A DNA stretch of 57,637 nucleotides from JAAERC01 sp965602655. Its GTDB lineage: Bacteria > Zixibacteria > MSB-5A5 > GN15 > PGXB01. The notes under the pieces were generated by a model. The model was not told the origin of the DNA. It searched no databases and saw only the letters and a program-made list of their open reading frames with translations. Below, in pieces: positions 52,495 through 57,637 of the stretch. The translations under genes and the position numbers were made by a program. Numbering within the stretch: the first letter of the stretch is position 1; every line of letters begins with the position of its first letter. The DNA is taken from contig CBFCZE010000002.1 of NCBI GenBank assembly GCA_965602655.1, positions 1 to 57,637 of the forward strand. The letters are read 5' to 3'.

Positions 52495-53751
52495 TTACTC
52501 GGCCGACAGGAGCAAAACAATATAGCGTTGAATCTTTTCGATGATCTCCGGACTGCCATTAATTGACAACCGCCGTAGCTTCTCTATCATATCTTCACGT
52601 TCTTTTTCATCGATTGATAAGATACCAACCTGAAAGCAGGTTTCAGCCAGTTCAAGAATCACCGTATCAAGTGAATCAGGATGAATACCGACGCGGCTTT
52701 TAGCCGATGATTCCTGATAATGCGGCGAATATATCCCTTCATATTTTTCTTCGAGAGAATCAAGTCTGATTTTATAGATATTGACTTCTGTTATAATTGA
52801 ATCTTCTCTCAACGGAGGTTCGGGCATAAAATCTTTACCCTCATCCGATTCAAATGACATTACAGCCTCTTCTTCGTCCAAGCCTCGTTTCTTTAGACTT
52901 TCAACCGCTTTCTTTTGTATTTCTTCCTGAGATAACACTTTATCTTTCCCGACTTCTGACTCAGGTGCCTTAAATGACAACGGCTCGACTTCTGCGGGCA
53001 GGTTTGAGACTCTTCCCGTTTGAGTAGCCATTTGAAGCTCGCCATAATTGGAGGATTCAATTGGCTCTCCCAAATCAAGTCCAGATTCCATAGATACCGG
53101 CTCGGTCACAACCGGTTCTGATTCCGGATGCTCAAGCATATTTGTTATCTCTTTACTTTCGCTGACAGTCTGTGATTTGTCAGTACGCTTTTTCGATACC
53201 GATACCGGTTCAATTACTACCGGCCTGGACAAATCCTTTGACAATTTTATATCTTCGGCTACTTTTATCGGCTGACCAACCTCCACCGATGTCTCCCCGG
53301 CTCGACCGCCCTGTACCGAAATATCTTCAACACTAGCTTTTTTCAACAACTGTTCCGTTGTCTCCATATCGCTGTCATCGAATAATCCTTTTAGGGGATT
53401 GTATTCCTGAGTCTCATAAATAGATACAAAGCCTACCAAAACAAGCGATGCCGCCACCGCCAGATACCTGTAAAGCCTGCTGCGTTTTCTGATCAATTTA
53501 ACTTCGGTTATTTTATCCGACTCAGCCTGCTCTATCTTATCCATAACTTTATCTCTCTGCGATTCCCAATATTCTTCATTATCAGAGATGACAAAATCAT
53601 CAACCATCTCACTAAGTTTAAGCAGATGATTATAATAAGCGCGGCAACTATCACAGCTTTCGATATGCTCCCTGATTTTATCTGCCTCATCCGGATCAAG
53701 CAGATTATCAATATAAAGCGATAGTTTTTCTTTTATATTTTCGCAGTTCAT
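52495..53751 (-). CDS. zinc-finger anti-sigma factor
   Basis: A 418-residue single-pass protein. The zf-HC2 domain is residues 3-40 with H29-x3-C33-x2-C36 (IREHIESCDSCRAYY). The membrane helix lies near 95-112 (LAVAASLVLVGFVSIY). The extracytoplasmic 300 residues are low-complexity, rich in glutamate, serine and valine, and without known domains until a helical C-terminus (SIDEKEREDMIEKLRRLSIN). It follows its ECF sigma by four bases, so it most likely holds that sigma at the membrane. Confidence 0.85.
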   Translation of the reverse strand: MNCENIKEKLSLYIDNLLDPDEADKIREHIESCDSCRAYYNHLLKLSEMVDDFVISDNEEYWESQRDKVMDKIEQAESDKITEVKLIRKRSRLYRYLAVAASLVLVGFVSIYETQEYNPLKGLFDDSDMETTEQLLKKASVEDISVQGGRAGETSVEVGQPIKVAEDIKLSKDLSRPVVIEPVSVSKKRTDKSQTVSESKEITNMLEHPESEPVVTEPVSMESGLDLGEPIESSNYGELQMATQTGRVSNLPAEVEPLSFKAPESEVGKDKVLSQEEIQKKAVESLKKRGLDEEEAVMSFESDEGKDFMPEPPLREDSIITEVNIYKIRLDSLEEKYEGIYSPHYQESSAKSRVGIHPDSLDTVILELAETCFQVGILSIDEKEREDMIEKLRRLSINGSPEIIEKIQRYIVLLLSAE

Positions 53752-53755
53752 AACG

Positions 53756-54340
53756 TCACAACAGATCCTTTAACATCTCCACCAGTTTTTCCCGGGCGCG
53801 AGACAATCTCGAATTAACCGTTCCAACTGATATTTTAAGCTTTTTTGCAATATCTTCATAGCTCATTTTTTCAACCATCCGCAAGACAAAAACGGTTCGA
53901 AAAGGAATCGGAAGCGTCAATACCGCTTGAGCCAGACGCCGGTCGTCTTCTTTTTCAATAAGACTATTAAGCGGGTTTTTGGAAACATCGGGCACCTCGA
54001 TTTCGGTCTCATCGAGTTCTGAGAAAACCGACATTTTGCTATCCCTCTTTATCCGGTTGAGGGCCAGGTTCCTTGCTATCCTGGTAATCCAGGGATAAAA
54101 CGGCCGGTTAATTTCGAAACTGTCCAAAGCCAGATAGCCCTTCACAAACGCCTCCTGCACAATATCTTCAGCCGTGCCGACTCGTCCCAGCATCATAAAT
54201 ATCTGTCTGATCAACCTCCTTTGATATTTCAGCACCAATTTGCCAAAAGCCTTTTTATCGCCATCTTTGGCTTTTACAATCAGAAACCGATCCTTATCGG
54301 CCTCATTTATATCTACCGTCGGGGGCCGTTTTTCTTCCAA
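53756..54340 (-). CDS. ECF sigma factor (RpoE-like)
   Basis: A 194-residue sigma factor: region 2 about 28-95 (AFGKLVLKYQRRLIRQIFMM, AEDIVQEAFVKGYLALDSF, FYPWITRIARNLALNRIKRD) and region 4 about 130-185 (LPIPFRTVFVLRMVEKMSYE, DIAKKLKISVGTVNSRLSRA). The start is TTG 54340. It differs clearly from the sigma factors at 9179 and 13541 and belongs to the classical RpoE-like group. It controls, by analogy, its own envelope-stress operon (anti-sigma, PspC, LiaF-like). It lies 25 bases after holA and may be partly co-transcribed with it. Confidence 0.92.
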   Translation of the reverse strand: MEEKRPPTVDINEADKDRFLIVKAKDGDKKAFGKLVLKYQRRLIRQIFMMLGRVGTAEDIVQEAFVKGYLALDSFEINRPFYPWITRIARNLALNRIKRDSKMSVFSELDETEIEVPDVSKNPLNSLIEKEDDRRLAQAVLTLPIPFRTVFVLRMVEKMSYEDIAKKLKISVGTVNSRLSRAREKLVEMLKDLL

Positions 54341-54365
54341 TTTTTTATCCTGTTTATCTGTTTCT

Positions 54366-55358
54366 TCAGGTTTTGGATACCCTGTTTTTTGTCAGACAGA
54401 TATTAAAAATCAGCTTCTCTACAATAGTCTGTTCCGGCTTGATATTACTTCGCAGGTCAACGTCGGTTTCAGCAATCTGCTTTATTATCGATTCCAGTTG
54501 ATCATTATCGAAAAGATCTACCTGCTTGTTGAATTTCCAGCTCATCTTCCTTTTGTATGCCGGCAAAGGTTTGTTATTCTTGACCAGATAAAGATCAATA
54601 AAATGTTCCGACAGCCAGAATGTAATTCCCGATGGTGTCTCCCCTTTTCTAATAAGAAAATTGACAATATCGAGCGCCCGGTCAAGGTTTCGATTAGCAA
54701 CCTGATCAGCCAGTTCATAAATTTTGAACATTTGATAATCGGAGCAGACCGCCAGTACATCCTCTTTCCGAATAATCCCCGCCTCGCCAATATAATCAAT
54801 CAGTTTCTCTACCTCGCGAATCAGTCCGCCCATATCGCCGCCGCCCAATGTTACCAGCATTTTTATTGCTTCCGGCTCAATATCAATATTTTTTTCATTT
54901 AGTATCGCCCTGATTTTGCGTGACGACATATCACCCGATATCCGGCCGAATTCGACCGCCGAGGCTTTTATGGCTAACAGATTCAACACCTTGGAATTTT
55001 TGCGCGGTGCCTTGGCCGACGGGGTCGTCATAATAATGATACGGTTTGGGTCAGGCGGTGTCATCAAATCCAATATTTTTTCAATATCTTTTGGCCTGAG
55101 TGTCTGAATATCGGTGATTGTAAAAAGCTGGTTCTCGCCCAGCATCGGGAAAATTGATAGTTCGCTTAAAATATCGCCCAGTTTCTGTTTCGAGGCTGAC
55201 AAAATTGTATGATTGGTCTTTAAAAGAGATTTTGGCAGAAACCGGTTGGCGATTGTTTTCTCGGCCTCTTTCATACGGTAATCTTCGGAACCGTAAAAAT
55301 AATAAACCGGCTGGAACTTACCCTTTTCAAGTTCCCTGATTAATTCTGACGGGGTCAT
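54366..55358 (-). CDS. holA: HolA DNA polymerase III delta subunit
   Basis: A 330-residue clamp-loader subunit. The delta family pattern is visible: QPVYYFYGSEDYRMKEAEKT at the N-terminus, IIMTTPSAKAPRKNSKVLNL, then ALDIVNFLIRKGETPSGITF (as in LxxxL and PxxxL helices) and a collar domain ending TDVDLRSNIKPEQTIVEKLI. It opens the beta clamp for loading. Length matches the family (about 330-345). Confidence 0.92.
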   Translation of the reverse strand: MTPSELIRELEKGKFQPVYYFYGSEDYRMKEAEKTIANRFLPKSLLKTNHTILSASKQKLGDILSELSIFPMLGENQLFTITDIQTLRPKDIEKILDLMTPPDPNRIIIMTTPSAKAPRKNSKVLNLLAIKASAVEFGRISGDMSSRKIRAILNEKNIDIEPEAIKMLVTLGGGDMGGLIREVEKLIDYIGEAGIIRKEDVLAVCSDYQMFKIYELADQVANRNLDRALDIVNFLIRKGETPSGITFWLSEHFIDLYLVKNNKPLPAYKRKMSWKFNKQVDLFDNDQLESIIKQIAETDVDLRSNIKPEQTIVEKLIFNICLTKNRVSKT

Positions 55359-55390
55359 ACCGACAAATTAAGCCGGTTGTTTATTGTATG

Positions 55391-55765
55391 TCAATCGAAA
55401 AGAAGATTGGTGGAAGGATTATTCTCCTGCGGAACCCAGCCGAGTCTGTATTTATATTTTTGCTTATAATCCAGAGCTTTCTTCAGCAGTTCGCTGTATT
55501 CGTATGTACAGTCTGTTTTCTGATTGACCTGGCTTATCAGATCGATATTATCGCCGAATATTTTTATCTCTTTGCCTTTAAATATTTTACCGTTCATTTC
55601 GACAAATTCAAGCAGAGTTAGAAGCGAGGCATATTCGGTTTGAAGTTTACTACCCTTAAACGGAGCCTTGAAGACAATCCCGGCTTCGGGAATGGAAAAG
55701 CAGACCAGCCTTTTATCACTATCTCGGCGCCTTTCAGGCAGATGAGTTCCAAAATAACATTCCAT
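55391..55765 (-). CDS. RNase H-like protein lacking key acidic residues
   Basis: A 124-residue protein whose order of elements resembles RNase HI: TEYASLLTLLEFVEMNGKIF (helix with E44), KIFGDNIDLISQVNQKTD (strand and helix with D72), and YRLGWVPQENNPSTN near the end, which recalls WVPREENxxAD. The N-terminal strand that should carry the first aspartate (CFSIPEAGIVFKAP) has none, and the last aspartate is replaced (NPSTN). It is therefore probably inactive, if homologous at all. It lies 32 bases after the holA start, on the same strand and upstream of it. Confidence 0.45.
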   Translation of the reverse strand: MECYFGTHLPERRRDSDKRLVCFSIPEAGIVFKAPFKGSKLQTEYASLLTLLEFVEMNGKIFKGKEIKIFGDNIDLISQVNQKTDCTYEYSELLKKALDYKQKYKYRLGWVPQENNPSTNLLFD

Positions 55766-55913
55766 AGGGAACCTAAGCGCAAACCGTGTGCCCCGCTCGA
55801 TTGGGAATTTATTGGACTGCTATCTCGTTGAATTACAGAAAGATACTGATTCCATAAAAAACCAGATTGTTTTAAAATATGAAATAATCTGCGGAGTTTT
55901 GATATTGCGGATT

Positions 55914-56121
55914 GTAGGGTGGGAGTCTCCGACTCCCGCCAAATGAAATATATTAAGGGTGCCCCACTTACAAAATTGAAACATGCTGTCGGGTCGCCGC
56001 ACCCGACAAAATTTGTAGGTCGGGTTCTGAGTGAAACGGAGTTGCACGAAAAACCCGACAAAGGGTAGGACAGACAGGAATGTCTGTCCGGCTTTTGTAG
56101 GTCAAGGCCCACCGGGGCTTG
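55914..56121. repeat. cluster of five intergenic hairpin repeats
   Basis: Between the RNase H-like gene and the next gene lie five inverted repeats in about 200 bases: GGGAGTC/GACTCCC (55921-55937), GTCGGGT/ACCCGAC (55988-56007), GTCGGGTT/AACCCGAC (56019-56059), GGACAGACA/TGTCTGTCC (56068-56089) and CAAGGCCC/GGGGCTTG (56103-56121). Several start with GTAGG plus C/T/A (for example TTTGTAGGTC at 56012 and 56094), as does the hairpin at 17868. They look like members of one dispersed non-coding family with variable stems. The rest of the 55766-56141 gap holds no gene. Confidence 0.7.
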
Positions 56122-56141
56122 ATAAATTGAATATTTCTTCT

Positions 56142-56549
56142 TTACACTCCGGGCCATAGAGGTGTATAGAATTTCAATTTTCGATCAAGCAGAACACTAA
56201 TTGGAATTTCGGTTAACAATGAATCGGTAGCTTCATCTACAATCTTTAGTATGAATTCAATTCGAACATCCTTTTTATGTTTTTTGGGTATGCCAATAGG
56301 CCTAATTGAGGAATGCCAAATATATGGCGGAGGGCTATAGGACGCCTTGGATGTAAGGAACTCCTCAAAACAGTCAACACAATTAGAACTATTTGTTGAA
56401 TCATATATTATTGTTAATGAATCTACATTTAGAATTATGGCATTTTTATTCAGGGAACGATAAGATATTTGAATTGACCAATATGATTTGTCCTTATTTG
56501 GGATAAAATGTCTATATTTTGTGCGCGGCAGATGTCCAGAAAAATCCAC
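56142..56549 (-). CDS. hypothetical protein
   Basis: A 135-residue protein I do not recognise. It starts at GTG 56549, about 20 bases after the stop of the beta-barrel gene, so it may be co-transcribed. No signal peptide is visible at this start. The sequence is beta-rich (SYWSIQISYRSLNKNAIILN, DVRIEFILKIVDEATDSLLT) with two cysteines spaced CVDC. A domain for protein contact is possible; nothing in the sequence points to an enzyme. Confidence 0.5.
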   Translation of the reverse strand: MDFSGHLPRTKYRHFIPNKDKSYWSIQISYRSLNKNAIILNVDSLTIIYDSTNSSNCVDCFEEFLTSKASYSPPPYIWHSSIRPIGIPKKHKKDVRIEFILKIVDEATDSLLTEIPISVLLDRKLKFYTPLWPGV

Positions 56550-56569
56550 CCGGGGAATGACTCGCAGTA

Positions 56570-57637
56570 CTAAAACCTAATATTCATTGAAACTGATGCT
56601 GACAGATCGGAATAATCGTAAAGATTATCCGTAGAATTATTATATGTTCGGCTTATCGAAACCGTCGGCGTTAAAATATTTCCCGAACCAATAGTAATCG
56701 CTTTTGACAATGAAATAAAAAATGAAGCAAAAGAATCATTTCTTAAATTTTGCAGATCTGTCTCGGTTTCATCGGTGGCGTATTTAATAGTCTCAATGTA
56801 CGACTTGTCCGCATAACTGCCCTTTAGCACCAGCGTATATTGATGAGCAAAAAAGTGTTTTACAAAAGCCGAGACATTTGGGCCGTCCCAGAGATTAGCC
56901 AGCGGAGAAAGATTATCGACATCAAAATCAGCAACTACAAAAGATTCATCATATTGAATAAATCGTCTGCCGACCGTGACCGAAACACCGGTTCGCTCAC
57001 CAATCGGCCGTGAATAACGAAGGGAGATATCTGTTAATGAGTACCTGTCATAATTCTCGGTTCTGTTTCCCCGCCCGCCGGGGGAACTTTCCGAATCAAG
57101 CGGTTCCTGCTCATATCTTCCCCGATAAAACGATGTATTAAAATTTAATGAGTTACTGCCAAAAGGTGTTAAATTGACTCCTCCCGATAATGTCACACCG
57201 TTGCGTGAGCCATAATCGGAATTTATATATGAAACAGCCGAATACGAGACTTTTGAATTAATATGAAATTTCGAGGACAGATTATAGACAATTAAAGCAT
57301 CCGTTGAAAAATTGTTTTGATTATACAGTTGATACGATCCGCCATATCCCTGACCGGACAATTCACCGGAGAAAATAACAGTAACCGGTGATAATTCACT
57401 TGTTGGAATTATATGAATTGAACCGCCTCCAAAAATATTCGATAGTTCATTATTCGTTTTATAAGAACTGTATTGTCCGAAAGCAGAAACCTGAACCGAT
57501 GACGATGGATAAAAATTAATATGACCGCCAAAAGTTGAATATGAATCTTCGGTTGCCAGAGAATCCCTGAAAAGGTTTCCATTATACCCGCCGCCCAAAT
57601 TAAAAGCGGTGCTTATTTCGCCGTTTGAAATAGCAAA
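56570..57637 (-). CDS. outer-membrane beta-barrel protein, C-terminal part
   Basis: The frame is open to the right edge of the window, so the N-terminus lies outside. The visible 355 residues alternate polar and hydrophobic residues in many short strands (GGSIHIIPTSELSPVTVIFS, VTLSGGVNLTPFGSNSLNFN, GVSVTVGRRFIQYDE), and the last residue is phenylalanine in SASVSMNIRF, the usual insertion signal of outer-membrane barrels. No plug or TonB box can be judged from this part. It suggests an organism with an outer membrane. Confidence 0.75.
   Translation of the reverse strand, partial: FAISNGEISTAFNLGGGYNGNLFRDSLATEDSYSTFGGHINFYPSSSVQVSAFGQYSSYKTNNELSNIFGGGSIHIIPTSELSPVTVIFSGELSGQGYGGSYQLYNQNNFSTDALIVYNLSSKFHINSKVSYSAVSYINSDYGSRNGVTLSGGVNLTPFGSNSLNFNTSFYRGRYEQEPLDSESSPGGRGNRTENYDRYSLTDISLRYSRPIGERTGVSVTVGRRFIQYDESFVVADFDVDNLSPLANLWDGPNVSAFVKHFFAHQYTLVLKGSYADKSYIETIKYATDETETDLQNLRNDSFASFFISLSKAITIGSGNILTPTVSISRTYNNSTDNLYDYSDLSASVSMNIRF

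Noticed and set aside
54240..54902. 220-codon plus-strand frame
   Set aside because: It is antisense to holA and the ECF sigma start, both well supported.
55618..56157. 179-codon minus-strand frame
   Set aside because: It runs across the RNase H-like gene in another frame and through the hairpin repeats; its protein is a translation of palindromes.
1..57637. CRISPR array or prophage
   Set aside because: No regularly spaced direct repeats of CRISPR type and no phage structural or integrase genes were seen; repeats found are hairpins and gene duplications.

Overview
The window looks like chromosomal DNA of an uncultured, flagellated, Gram-negative-type bacterium, probably of the candidate phylum Zixibacteria or a close FCB-group relative. 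Evidence for this is a complete run of flagellar export and hook genes, several secreted proteins ending in thrombospondin-type-3 plus dockerin-like tails (repeating NILDIVYLINYKYKDGP), a surface protein with a T9SS/FlgD-like C-terminal module (NYPNPFNPTTTISYSLP), a PEP-CTERM protein and an outer-membrane beta-barrel fragment. The phylum name is an inference from these traits; no rRNA is present to prove it.

Left part (1-18 kb): a secreted beta-helix protein, a CBS-domain protein beside a SLC13-type transporter, then a secreted seven-blade SBBP-propeller protein. Positions 7668-16323 hold a tandem duplication of a three-gene unit: a secreted beta-propeller/TSP3/dockerin protein on the minus strand, and, divergently, an ECF-type sigma factor followed by a membrane zinc-finger anti-sigma protein carrying TolB-like and TPR domains. 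The right copy is intact. The left copy is decayed: the sigma gene has lost 16 nt and the anti-sigma/TPR gene has an in-frame TAA. A PEP-CTERM protein, a small surface-repeat protein and tRNA-Ser(GCU) follow.

Middle part (18.2-44.8 kb): 31 tightly packed minus-strand genes read as one probable operon. It opens with a MotE-like gene below a candidate sigma-54 promoter and continues fliK, flgD, a flagellar-operon protein, flgE, flbD, fliL, fliM, fliN, fliO, fliP, fliQ, fliR, flhB, flhA, flhF, flhG, fliA. The tail is less ordinary: a short charged protein, a domesticated IS481-like transposase that has lost all three catalytic residues, a DUF2225 protein, three PilZ proteins, a secreted protein, two histidine kinases without a working ATPase domain, three single-domain receivers and a soluble protein resembling a chemoreceptor tip. 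FliN carries three copies of a FliM-type CheY-docking motif. Export, hook, switch and regulatory genes therefore sit with a c-di-GMP and phosphorelay block. fliF, fliG, fliH, fliI, fliJ, motAB and the che genes are not in this window.

Right part (45-57.6 kb), also on the minus strand: mtaB, rpsA with long charged extensions, plsC, cmk, a family-3 solute-binding lipoprotein, an envelope-stress operon (ECF sigma, zinc-finger anti-sigma, PspC, LiaF-like), holA, a degenerate RNase H-like protein, a block of intergenic hairpin repeats, a hypothetical protein, and the C-terminal part of a beta-barrel protein running off the edge. The most interesting items are the duplicated sigma/anti-sigma/propeller unit, the dead transposase inside the flagellar operon, the multi-motif FliN and the ATPase-less kinase set.
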